Below are positions 1 through 7,667 of a stretch of DNA of 64,000 nucleotides, piece after piece. The DNA is from UBA3951 sp050952125. Its GTDB lineage: Bacteria > Bacillota > Sulfobacillia > Fermentithermobacillales > Fermentithermobacillaceae. Under the pieces are notes generated by a model. The model did no database searches and had not been told where the DNA came from. It saw nothing but the letters and a program-made list of their open reading frames with translations. The position numbers were made by a program, and so were the translations under genes. The stretch covers positions 310,001-374,000 of the forward strand of contig JBMNKK010000001.1 in assembly GCA_050952125.1 (NCBI GenBank). Reading direction: 5' to 3'. Each line of letters begins with the position of its first letter. Position 1 is the first letter of the stretch.

Positions 1-196
1 GGCGGAGAAAACAGCGCACAGCCCACTTGGTCCCGCCGCTCACAACCTGGTAGACACTGGCGAACCCGCCGGTGATCGGGCGGGGCAACCCAAGCCTGTC
101 GGTGACCGGTTGTCCCAGTTGAAGGTCACGGTCAATGAACGAGATGCGCGGGTTCTGCATCGCGTCTTGATAGTCGCTCATGGTGGGCCACTGCAT
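1..196 (-). CDS. Protein-kinase-like protein, N-terminal part (runs off left edge)
   Basis: The minus strand is open from an ATG at 196 to the window edge and encodes about 65 residues. Residues 42-52 read like a kinase glycine loop (TGGFASVYQV). They are followed by a beta-3 strand ending WAVRCFLR, where the usual VAIK lysine appears to be Arg. This N-terminus resembles the eukaryotic-like kinases found beside vWA and PP2C proteins. The start lies 13 nt after the stop of the phosphatase gene and is preceded by a purine-rich GAGAGAG stretch. Seen: the open frame and loop motif. Inferred: that this is the kinase of a vWA-PP2C-kinase signalling triad. Activity cannot be judged because the catalytic loop is outside the window. 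Confidence 0.6.
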   Translation of the reverse strand, partial: MQWPTMSDYQDAMQNPRISFIDRDLQLGQPVTDRLGLPRPITGGFASVYQVVSGGTKWAVRCFLR

Positions 197-209
197 CTTT
201 ACTCTCTCT

Positions 210-995
210 CTACACCACCCTAATCCGGGTCATCGTAACATCGTCGTTTCGCATGCGACCTTCAGTCCGGAGCGTTTGGATGAAGGACTCGAACGAAAGA
301 GAATCCAGTTCGTCCAAAGCCAGATGCGGCTCTCTACCGTCTTCACGTTCCTTTAGGAACCATGCGGAGAGCGCATCGGTCATGAGGTAGAACGTGTCCC
401 CCCTGCGCCACGTCCCGGTAGCCAGCTTCAGCCTGCCTAAAGCCAACTTGTTCTTTGCGGGGTTGCTCCCCGCCAAGAGCGGCCTCTGGCTGAAACCCGA
501 TGACGCCCTTATGGGAAATGCCGCGACGAGAGACCCGCCTCTCATCTGAAAAAGGCAGCTGTCCCCAAGAGCAAGCGCCTCCCACCTGCCTCTCTCCGCA
601 TCTCTTTCGGCGGCAGGTGAAAGGAGGGAAAGTCCCAGGATAGTCGCGAAGGCACCCGCCTCCAAGCCCGGCTCCTCGAACCACTGCACCGGCCTGCCTT
701 GGCGCTCGCGGTGGCAGAGATACTCCTTCATCCACGCGCCGTAGGCCATACAGGCCCTTCCGATTATGGCCCGGGCGGACGCCCTGGAGACTGATACCTC
801 ACTCCTGCAAAAAGACTTAACCAGAATCTCGGCCCAGGGTCCCGAGAGCATGGACTCGCTGGCTCCGTCCGACACGGCAAAGCGGTAGCATTCGAGCGGG
901 CCTTCCGGCACCTTTGCCGGACAGAAGGCGTCCTCGTACTCCTTGGGAGCGTTGCCCCTCTTCTGGAGCCAGTGAGTCCTGGCGTCGACTCTCAT
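210..995 (-). CDS. PP2C-family protein phosphatase
   Basis: 261-residue cytoplasmic protein with the spaced acidic motifs of metal-dependent PP2C phosphatases. These are EDAF at residues 21-24 (Asp22), VSDGAS at 41-46 (Asp43), LGDS around Asp145, LMTDAL around Asp207 and NDDVT near the C-terminus (about 252), the usual two-metal-site ligands. It should remove phosphate from Ser/Thr, probably on substrates of the kinase encoded 13 nt downstream. The ATG at 995 lies 20 nt after the vWA gene's stop, so the three genes are very likely one operon. The fold assignment is firm from motif order; the partner relationship is inferred from gene order. Confidence 0.8.
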   Translation of the reverse strand: MRVDARTHWLQKRGNAPKEYEDAFCPAKVPEGPLECYRFAVSDGASESMLSGPWAEILVKSFCRSEVSVSRASARAIIGRACMAYGAWMKEYLCHRERQGRPVQWFEEPGLEAGAFATILGLSLLSPAAERDAERGRWEALALGDSCLFQMRGGSLVAAFPIRASSGFSQRPLLAGSNPAKNKLALGRLKLATGTWRRGDTFYLMTDALSAWFLKEREDGREPHLALDELDSLSFESFIQTLRTEGRMRNDDVTMTRIRVV

Positions 996-1015
996 CTAGC
1001 GCCTTTGGCCACCCT

Positions 1016-1852
1016 CTACCGTAGATTGCTCGGACGGGTTCCGATATCCAGGAACCTTATGACCGACACAATGTCAGCGTTGAACACAAAGCCTCTCGTG
1101 TTTTCGGACGCCTTGAACCCCTCTTCTTCAGCTATTCCGCGCATGTAATCGGGGAGCCTGGACGACATGCCGAAAAGCAGCTTCGCGTAGTTGTCGGGAA
1201 GGTTTTCATCGGAATCCGGAAACTCGATGGGAGACGCGTTCTGGGAAGACAAGTGCAGGTTGAACAGAAGCACGTTCCCGTCGGTCGACGCGGTGTTCAT
1301 CAATGCCTGTGCCGGGACGCTCGGGTCGCCATCGGTAGCCTCGCCGTCGGTAATATTGATGACGATTGGCGGGAAGCAGTCGGGGTGCTCTGCGATGAAT
1401 CCCTGGACGATCTTCTGAGCGCGCGCGAGCGCCTGGCACATCGGGGTACCTCCGTTGGCGACAGGGTCGAACCAAATGGGGAACTTCACGGTTTGGTCAA
1501 CCAAGCCTCCGGCACCATCCTCCACCTTCCTCACGCGCTCATCCACTCTCGCGGGGTTGCCGGCCACTTCGCTTATGGGTACCAGTTCGCGGCCTGAAAG
1601 AACCCCGCCGAAAGCCGGGCCGGGCCTGTGTCCGTAACCGAGCACGCCCACATGGTAGTAGTCGCGCACTCCCTCAGACTTGGCGCATTTGATCGCCAGG
1701 TTTTGCAGGAGCCTGTTGATCGCGTCTGCGACTCCGTCAGCCTTCCTCTTCGACGGGTCTGCCCCAAACGGGTCCCGCATGGAACCCGATTGGTCAATCA
1801 GAAACAGGAAACAAGATGGGTTACCTCGGCTAATCTCGGCTATGTACGGCAC
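1016..1852 (-). CDS. vWA-domain protein (TerY-like)
   Basis: 278-residue protein that begins almost directly with a von Willebrand A domain. The MIDAS motif DQSGSM occupies residues 20-25 (Asp20, Ser22, Ser24). A threonine in a GGTP loop and an Asp in NITDGEATDG complete the metal site. There is no signal peptide or membrane segment, so it should act in the cytoplasm as a metal-dependent binding scaffold. The start is a GTG at 1852 preceded by AGGAGG with a 10-nt gap. It is first in an operon with a PP2C phosphatase and a kinase-like gene, the arrangement known for TerY-P triads of tellurite-resistance-like stress systems. No Ter gene is visible here, so that link is only by analogy. Confidence 0.82.
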   Translation of the reverse strand: MPYIAEISRGNPSCFLFLIDQSGSMRDPFGADPSKRKADGVADAINRLLQNLAIKCAKSEGVRDYYHVGVLGYGHRPGPAFGGVLSGRELVPISEVAGNPARVDERVRKVEDGAGGLVDQTVKFPIWFDPVANGGTPMCQALARAQKIVQGFIAEHPDCFPPIVINITDGEATDGDPSVPAQALMNTASTDGNVLLFNLHLSSQNASPIEFPDSDENLPDNYAKLLFGMSSRLPDYMRGIAEEEGFKASENTRGFVFNADIVSVIRFLDIGTRPSNLR

Positions 1853-2152
1853 TTGTAGTCCGCCTCCTTAGTTCAAGCGGGCCGCTGGTGCGGAGAAGTC
1901 CGGCGGCCGCCTTGGAAATGTAGCGGTTCTGTGAAACCCGGGAAAAGGCTCCAGCGCCTGTCCCTGCCTTATTCCTACGAATGACCTCGAGGCAAGTCTG
2001 AGAGATATCGGTTTCCATTAACTTCTTAAATGAGTAACTAAGAGAAATCAACCTAGCGTCTCATAGGATGATTCGCTTCCTTTGCTGCTTCACCTTCCCG
2101 CAAAAAGCATATCTTTCCTCCTCACGGCAAAGATTACTGTAGGATAGGAAGC
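1853..2152. other. Divergent intergenic region, no gene recognised
   Basis: About 300 bp between the leftward vWA operon and the rightward metal-exporter/ger operon, so both sets of promoters should lie here. The only open frame, a short TTG-started one on the minus strand (1830-2051), overlaps the vWA start and resembles nothing I know. The AGGAGG for the vWA gene is at its left end. I saw no convincing sigma-A pair and no yybP-ykoY-like Mn riboswitch before the exporter. Confidence 0.5.
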
Positions 2153-3079
2153 ATGCTAGGGGGCCAAAAGTTGGAGACTATGCCGCTTATCCTGAAGGAA
2201 GTGCTCTCAGAAAGCCTCGTTCACACTGCCACCATGCTGCCGGTGCTCTTTCTGGCGTTTATCATCGTTGAGTTCGCTTCACATCGTACCGGAGCCGGCT
2301 GGCTCCGCCGGGGAATGGCTCACCCTTACTTGGGACCAGTGGCAGCGGCAGGCTTGGGACTTTTGCCTCAGTGCGGTTTTTCGGTGGCCACTACCTCTCT
2401 GTTCTTGGAGGGCATGATACCAACAGGCTCACTCCTCGCGTCATATATCGCGACGTCTGATGAGGCTGTGCCGATTCTCCTCTCCAATCCCGCAACCCTC
2501 CCGTGGGTCTTACCGCTCCTGGCAACCAAGCTGGTGTGGGGAGCCGTAGCCGGTATCGCGGTGAACTTGGGCTCGAGACATTCGGTCACGAACTCACGGG
2601 GGCTTCGCGGACCGTCTGTGAAGGCAGAAGGAGAAAACGGGCACACCCACGACCGCGGGAGGACCTGCGTTGGAACCCGGGGAACGTGGAAAGAGTTCGT
2701 CCCCCATGCCTTTTCCAGGGCGGTGAGAATAGCGGCGATGGTGTTCGTCCTATCGTCGCTCTTCAACGTGGCGGGCCACCTGTACGGCCATCGCCTGGCC
2801 TCGGCAGCCGCCGGGGATGGGATTGTAAGGCCCCTTGCCGCGTCGTTCCTGGGCCTTATCCCTTCGTGCGCCACGTCGGTGGTGTTAGCGGAAGGTTTCA
2901 GTTCCGGCCTTGTATCATTCGCCGCTTTGGTGAGCGGGCTCACAGCCAATGCCGGCGTAGGGCTTCTCGTTCTCGTGAAGGAATCAAGAAACAGGTCGCG
3001 AACGCTGGGTGTGATTGCCCTGCTCGTACTCTCAGCTTTCATCTCCGGCACGCTTGCCGCACTGCTTATGCCGGCGTAG
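2153..3079 (+). CDS. Putative heavy-metal/manganese exporter (ArsP_2-like permease)
   Basis: 308-residue integral membrane protein with two similar halves, each with several hydrophobic helices. Each half carries a Cys-containing turn followed by a small-residue stretch: LPQCGFSVATTS near residues 79-90 and IPSCATSVVLAEG near 240-252. This internal symmetry and the paired Gln/Ser-Cys motifs match the ArsP_2 family (putative 10-TM heavy-metal exporters, often annotated as manganese transporters). The middle loop (residues about 145-185) is hydrophilic with His and Cys. A start at 2180 is also possible because GGAG lies 4 nt before it. The stop is 9 nt before gerA, so it probably belongs to the ger transcript. 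The metal is not identifiable. Confidence 0.68.
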   Translation: MLGGQKLETMPLILKEVLSESLVHTATMLPVLFLAFIIVEFASHRTGAGWLRRGMAHPYLGPVAAAGLGLLPQCGFSVATTSLFLEGMIPTGSLLASYIATSDEAVPILLSNPATLPWVLPLLATKLVWGAVAGIAVNLGSRHSVTNSRGLRGPSVKAEGENGHTHDRGRTCVGTRGTWKEFVPHAFSRAVRIAAMVFVLSSLFNVAGHLYGHRLASAAAGDGIVRPLAASFLGLIPSCATSVVLAEGFSSGLVSFAALVSGLTANAGVGLLVLVKESRNRSRTLGVIALLVLSAFISGTLAALLMPA

Positions 3080-3088
3080 GGGCCCGCA

Positions 3089-4921
3089 ATGTCTCCATTC
3101 TCTATCCTCAAGAGGATCTTCAAACCACCCCGGACCGGGGCTTTCACTTTAGGGAAACGCGGAAGCCCGGGGATACCCGGCGGCGGCGAAGACATAGTCG
3201 ACGGCAAACACCTGGAGAGGCCGCCTTACACTACAAGAAGGGCCGCCCGCGCCGAGAAAAAACTGTGGTCGACGGCCGGAGGGATCTGGGCCAAGCCCGG
3301 TAGCCCGGAGAGCCAGGTGCCGCCGAGGAAATCGCCGTTCGGAGGCATGAGTCACGAAAAGCGCAGGATCCTCAGCCAAGATCTCTCAAAGTCCCTGGAC
3401 AAGAACTTGCAGGTGGTATTGGATCTGTTCCACGCCCCGCGAAACGCAGGGCTGATAGTCCGAGGCATCGTGGTAGAGACAAAGAAAGGTCCGGTTAGAA
3501 TAGCCCTCCTGTATATGGAGGGCCTGATTGACGGCGGTACCGTTAAGCACAACCTGATTACTCCTCTGGTCGAACTCAACAGGCTGGACAAACCGGTCGA
3601 CCTCACCGTTGACTCGATGTTCCACTTCATCAGCGAAACACAGCTGTTCAGAGCGCGGAAGTACTTTCAACTCGCTGTGGCGCTAGTCGAAGGCGAATGC
3701 GTGCTTCTTGTCGACGGCGAGTCCGAAGCCATTACGGCAGACACGCGCTCGATAGAGCACCGGCAGGTGGAAGAGTCGCCGACAGAGGCGGTTGTGCGTG
3801 GCCCGCACGAAGGGTTCGTAGAGAACCTGCGCGCCAACATCGCGTTGGTGAGGCGCAGGCTGGCCACTCCCGACTTAGTTGCTGAAAGGCACATGGTAGG
3901 CGCCAGAGGCCACTCCCCTGTCGATATCGTCTATCTGGAGGGAGTAGTCAACCCGAAACTGGTTGACGAAGTCCGGAGGCTCATCGACTCCGCCAGCGCG
4001 GACGTGGTGCCCGCGGGTGATGCGGTTAGGTATCTCATGCCGACCAGGTGGTTCGCGTTCCCAACATACATCAGCACCGAAAGGCCCGATCGGGTCGCCG
4101 CTATGGTGGCCGAAGGCCACATCGCACTCATCAACGACTCGCCGACAGCCGTTCTCTTCCCCTGCACGATTTGGGGGCTAATGCACTCGGCAGAAGACTA
4201 CTACATCCATCCGTTTCCTGCTACCGCACTCCGCCTTGTCCGATATATGGCTCTGTTCGCTACGATCTACGCGTCGGCGATGTACGTGGCTGTTGTCACG
4301 TTCCACCCTGAGATGATCCCGACTGAACTTATGTTCGCTATAGCTTCATCCCGCGAGGTCGTCCCCTTTCCCGCCGCCCTGGAAGTCACGTTGATGGAGA
4401 TCGCCTTTGAGCTCGTGAGAGAGGCTGGTGTGAGGATCCCGACGGTCATCGGCCCCACCATCGGCATACTCGGCGCAGTAGTACTGGGGCAGGCCGCGGT
4501 TCAGGCCAGCATTGTAAGCCCGATTCTCGTGGTTGTTGTGGCCATTGCAGGCCTGGGGTCGTTTGCCATCCCCAACTACGACCTCGGGTTGTTCGCGAGG
4601 GTCACCAAATTCCTCATGATCGCCGCGGCGGCAATATTCGGGATTCCCGGCGTCACCCTGGCAAGCGTGGCCATGTTAGCCCAGATCCTGTCGCTCCGGT
4701 CCATGGGCACTCCGGTCACAGCGCCGCTCATACCTTCATGGAAGAGAAACCGGGACCTAATCGTCACGGCACCTCTCGATCAGCTGAAGATACGGCCCCA
4801 CTTCCTTCGACCGCTAGAAGAACGGGTCGCGCCCGAGGAGGCCACAGGTGGTCCTTCTCCCCGGACAAACGCAGAGATGAGAGAGGCAAGCAAAGGAGGC
4901 CGCCGCCGTGTCCGGAAGTAG
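3089..4921 (+). CDS. gerA: Spore germination receptor subunit A (GerA/SpoVAF family)
   Basis: 610-residue protein of the GerA family, the A subunit of nutrient germinant receptors in the inner spore membrane. A family-typical soluble domain starts around residue 90 (LSQDLSKSLDKNL). The conserved stretch DAVRYLMPTRWFAFPTYISTERPDRVAA and the following region lead into a membrane domain from about residue 385 with about five helices. The basic tail (RKNRD..., GGRRRVRK) is cytoplasmic. The first 85 residues are Pro/Gly/Arg-rich and unlike other family members. The next internal ATG (3347) has GGAGG only 1 nt away, so I keep the ATG at 3089, 9 nt after the exporter stop. It overlaps gerB by 14 nt. 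Confidence 0.93.
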   Translation: MSPFSILKRIFKPPRTGAFTLGKRGSPGIPGGGEDIVDGKHLERPPYTTRRAARAEKKLWSTAGGIWAKPGSPESQVPPRKSPFGGMSHEKRRILSQDLSKSLDKNLQVVLDLFHAPRNAGLIVRGIVVETKKGPVRIALLYMEGLIDGGTVKHNLITPLVELNRLDKPVDLTVDSMFHFISETQLFRARKYFQLAVALVEGECVLLVDGESEAITADTRSIEHRQVEESPTEAVVRGPHEGFVENLRANIALVRRRLATPDLVAERHMVGARGHSPVDIVYLEGVVNPKLVDEVRRLIDSASADVVPAGDAVRYLMPTRWFAFPTYISTERPDRVAAMVAEGHIALINDSPTAVLFPCTIWGLMHSAEDYYIHPFPATALRLVRYMALFATIYASAMYVAVVTFHPEMIPTELMFAIASSREVVPFPAALEVTLMEIAFELVREAGVRIPTVIGPTIGILGAVVLGQAAVQASIVSPILVVVVAIAGLGSFAIPNYDLGLFARVTKFLMIAAAAIFGIPGVTLASVAMLAQILSLRSMGTPVTAPLIPSWKRNRDLIVTAPLDQLKIRPHFLRPLEERVAPEEATGGPSPRTNAEMREASKGGRRRVRK

Positions 4922-6062
4922 GAAGGCAGACGGCATAGGTCAAGTAAACCATGGCCGCCTTGACGCTGCCAGCGTCGGAGCTATCTCACTCAACGCCATC
5001 GGAACCAAGGCGTTCCTCGCGTATCCTGCGATAATGGCGAAATCGGCCCAGACCGCAGCCTGGATTGTCCCTTTGGCATCCGCAATTCTGAGTTTCTTCT
5101 GGCTCGCGCCTCTTGTCTACGTGCTGAAAAAGCACCCGGGAAAGAACTTCATTGAGATAACGCAGAAGCTTGCAGGAAAACCGGTGGCCGTAATCTTGGG
5201 CGCGGCCCTGTATGTGTTCAATTTCGGGATCGTCGCGACGTCTTCTCGGGAGATCGCGGAAGCGCTCGCCACGGTGATACTTCCACTTACACCTCTCAGC
5301 TTCACTCTGGCGGCCCTCTCTGTTACGGGACTATACGTAGCGCTGAAGGGGACTGAAGTGCTTGGCCGGCTGTCACTCGTGACCGCGGCCGCGAATATCA
5401 TCAACATCGGTTTCCTCTCGCTCTTGTCGTATGACGCGTGGTCTATCAGCCGCATCCAACCTTTGTTGGGGCCCGGCTTGCCGGAACTCGCAAAGACATG
5501 CGTAATCCGGCAGGTCATGTACGGAGAGATCCTTTCCCTCGGTATCCTGGCCCCGTATGTTCGGAAAACTTCCGACCTCGGCAAGACTGCCGTCGTGAGC
5601 GGGGCCTTGCCGGCGCTGATGCTTACGTTGACCGTGCTCTCGTGCCTGATGATGTTCCCGTATCCGTCTCTCTCAGAGGTTCCCGTGCCTTTCCTACGAG
5701 TAATCCGCCTCGTATATCTAGGCAGGTTTTTTCACCGGTTTGACGTGTTCTTCGTCATACTGTGGCTCAGCGCCGGCTCGCTCCTTATCGCCGCGGGGAG
5801 TTCCATCAACTCACAAATAGCCGGAACCCTGTGGCCGAAGATTTCCTATCCGGCCGCAGTCTTGGCCACAGGAGGCGCCGCCATGGTGGCCGCCCTCCTC
5901 ATACCGAGCAAGGCTGCCGCTATTATCCTTGAGTTCGACATCATCCGCCCGTACAGTATCGTTCTCCTGTACGGCTGGCCTGTCTTGCTGTTGATCCTAG
6001 AGTTCATCCGAGGGAAAAGGCGAAAACCGGAGGGAGACCTGGGTGATCAAGCGGGTGCGTGA
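4908..6062 (+). CDS. gerB: Spore germination receptor subunit B (GerB family, APC-type transporter fold)
   Basis: 384-residue polytopic protein with about ten hydrophobic helices across its whole length, as expected for the endospore-germination permease family (GerB), a branch of the APC transporter superfamily that senses the germinant. It starts with GTG at 4908, preceded by a perfect AAAGGAGG at 4892-4899 with an 8-nt gap. The start overlaps the gerA end by 14 nt, which implies translational coupling. The C-terminus overlaps gerC by 20 nt. All three receptor subunits are therefore intact and in the canonical A-B-C order. Confidence 0.93.
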   Translation: MSGSRKADGIGQVNHGRLDAASVGAISLNAIGTKAFLAYPAIMAKSAQTAAWIVPLASAILSFFWLAPLVYVLKKHPGKNFIEITQKLAGKPVAVILGAALYVFNFGIVATSSREIAEALATVILPLTPLSFTLAALSVTGLYVALKGTEVLGRLSLVTAAANIINIGFLSLLSYDAWSISRIQPLLGPGLPELAKTCVIRQVMYGEILSLGILAPYVRKTSDLGKTAVVSGALPALMLTLTVLSCLMMFPYPSLSEVPVPFLRVIRLVYLGRFFHRFDVFFVILWLSAGSLLIAAGSSINSQIAGTLWPKISYPAAVLATGGAAMVAALLIPSKAAAIILEFDIIRPYSIVLLYGWPVLLLILEFIRGKRRKPEGDLGDQAGA

Positions 6063-7422
6063 GGTTCTGCTGGTGATTTTGGCGTGCAGCCTCTCACTCA
6101 CCGGCTGCTGGGACCGGATCGAGCTTGAGGACGTGGCATGGGTGCAGGCTATGGGATTCGATGTCGGAGCGGACGGGTACTTAGCCACTACTTTGCAGAT
6201 AGGAATACCCCACAGCCTCCGGAGTGCCATCATGGCCGGGGGCGGCCAGGGCCCGGAGTACCTGACCATAACGGTCAATTCCAAGACTGCACTCGAGGCC
6301 CTCGATTTGGCATCCGTGAACCTCGGCAGGCGGGTCTCTCTTGTTCACACACAGGCATTCTTTTTCGGTGAGGAACTCGCCCGTAGAGATATCAGAGGGC
6401 TGGCCGGAGCCATGGATCGATACAAGGAGATCCGCGGTACCGCCCTAATGGCCGTAGTCAAGGGTAAAGCCGAGGACCTTTTGCGCCTCGACACATCCCC
6501 CTTGGAAACAAGTCCGAGCCGCTTCATACAGACCCTGCTCCAGCAACATGCCCACACGGGCCTCTTTAAGGCTTCATCCTTCGTGAGAGATTTCGTAAAT
6601 CACTTAGAATCCAGCGCTGAGGCGCCCCATGCTCCGCTCATAGGTATTGCAGCCGACTACAAACCATCGTCCGGCAGCGGCGGTGGGGGGCCGGCTTCGA
6701 CCCCCGCAGACCAGTACCCGCCGGCTCCGCAAGTAGGGGAGGAACTTGAGGAGGGCAAAATACCCCCTCCGCTTACTGGGCCTGCCGGGAGCTCTCTTCA
6801 GACTGAAGCAGGCATGTTGCCCAAGCTGGGCGGCGGCCCCGTCGCAATGCTAGGCACGGCGGTGTTCGCGGGAGGCAAGATGGTGGGTACTCTGACCGGA
6901 GAAGAAACTCGAGCTCTTCTGGCAGTTCAAAATGACTTCGAACGAGGCTCGTATGCGATACCTGATCCTGAAAAGCCGGACGACATAGCGTACTCATTAG
7001 GCTTCACAGTCCACCGCGCCAACAGCGACATCGACGTGGAGCGAAACGGCGATAAAGTCAAAATAGGGGTCAGGCTCGATATTGAAGCTTCATACATGTC
7101 GCCCAAGACCGAGACGGATTACACGGATCCCAGACTCATTTACAGAGCCGAAAGCGCGCTGGCCAACTACATCAAGCACCACCTGGATACAGCGATAACC
7201 AGGACCCAACAGGAAATGCGGGTGGATCCCTTCGGCTTCGGCAGATATGTCAAAGGGACATTTCTCACCTGGCCGGAGTGGGAGGCTTTCGAGTGGCACA
7301 ACAAATACCCGGATGCAGAAATCGTGACAGAAGTTGTTGTCAAGGTGCTGAGGTACGGCCTGGACCTTGGGCCCCTTCAGGTACCGCAGTGGGAAAAAAC
7401 AAGAGCGAAAGAGTCCCAGTAG
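6043..7422 (+). CDS. gerC: Spore germination receptor lipoprotein subunit C (Ger(x)C family)
   Basis: 459-residue lipoprotein. A basic, hydrophobic leader ends in LTGC (Cys at about residue 22), followed by WDRIELEDVAWVQAMGFD, the typical Ger(x)C N-terminus. The C-terminal half has the family's alpha/beta domain ending near WP-EWEAFEWHNKYPDAEIV. Residues about 205-275 form an unusual Gly/Pro-rich insert that links the N-terminal domain to the rest and lengthens the protein compared with the common 370-400 residues. The start is a GTG inside the gerB end, with GGAGG about 10 nt upstream. GerC should sit on the outer face of the inner spore membrane with GerA and GerB. Confidence 0.93.
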   Translation: MIKRVREVLLVILACSLSLTGCWDRIELEDVAWVQAMGFDVGADGYLATTLQIGIPHSLRSAIMAGGGQGPEYLTITVNSKTALEALDLASVNLGRRVSLVHTQAFFFGEELARRDIRGLAGAMDRYKEIRGTALMAVVKGKAEDLLRLDTSPLETSPSRFIQTLLQQHAHTGLFKASSFVRDFVNHLESSAEAPHAPLIGIAADYKPSSGSGGGGPASTPADQYPPAPQVGEELEEGKIPPPLTGPAGSSLQTEAGMLPKLGGGPVAMLGTAVFAGGKMVGTLTGEETRALLAVQNDFERGSYAIPDPEKPDDIAYSLGFTVHRANSDIDVERNGDKVKIGVRLDIEASYMSPKTETDYTDPRLIYRAESALANYIKHHLDTAITRTQQEMRVDPFGFGRYVKGTFLTWPEWEAFEWHNKYPDAEIVTEVVVKVLRYGLDLGPLQVPQWEKTRAKESQ

Positions 7423-7489
7423 GCGGTCCGGCCCCTACCGAACGGTGCGCCGCCGCATAGCGCGCACGGTTCCGCGAGACTTAGCTTTC

Positions 7490-7518
7490 TTCCTGCGTTC
7501 GCCCGCCTATGCTATACT
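7490..7518 (+). promoter_or_regulatory. Candidate sigma-A promoter for the ABC-F gene
   Basis: TTCCTG (7490-7495) and TATACT (7513-7518) are separated by 17 nt. This would give a 5' leader of roughly 140 nt before the ABC-F start at 7668. The leader contains a 5-codon ATG...TAG mini-frame (7573-7590) and a short GCCGG/CCGGC hairpin. The -35 box is weak, so this is a moderate-confidence call. Confidence 0.4.
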
Positions 7519-7667
7519 GCATATGGCATCAGTATTCCGCACTCTCAGATGGGAGGATAGAGACTCACACCAATGCGCAACACTCGCTAGCTTTCAGACA
7601 GGTACAAACAGCCTGAACCACTTATTGCCGGCGCTACCGGCCGCGGCGAGTATTGGAGTGAGACTCA

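Noticed and set aside
1830..2051. Small TTG-started frame on the minus strand overlapping the vWA start
   Set aside because: No ribosome site, no recognisable residues, and it overlaps the well-supported GTG start at 1852.
2050..2152. Manganese riboswitch (yybP-ykoY) before the metal exporter
   Set aside because: The conserved motifs of that riboswitch are not visible.
2368..3303. Long frames on the minus strand and in another plus frame across the metal-exporter gene
   Set aside because: Products are low-complexity and match the GC-rich shadow pattern; the exporter frame has clear membrane helices and paired motifs.
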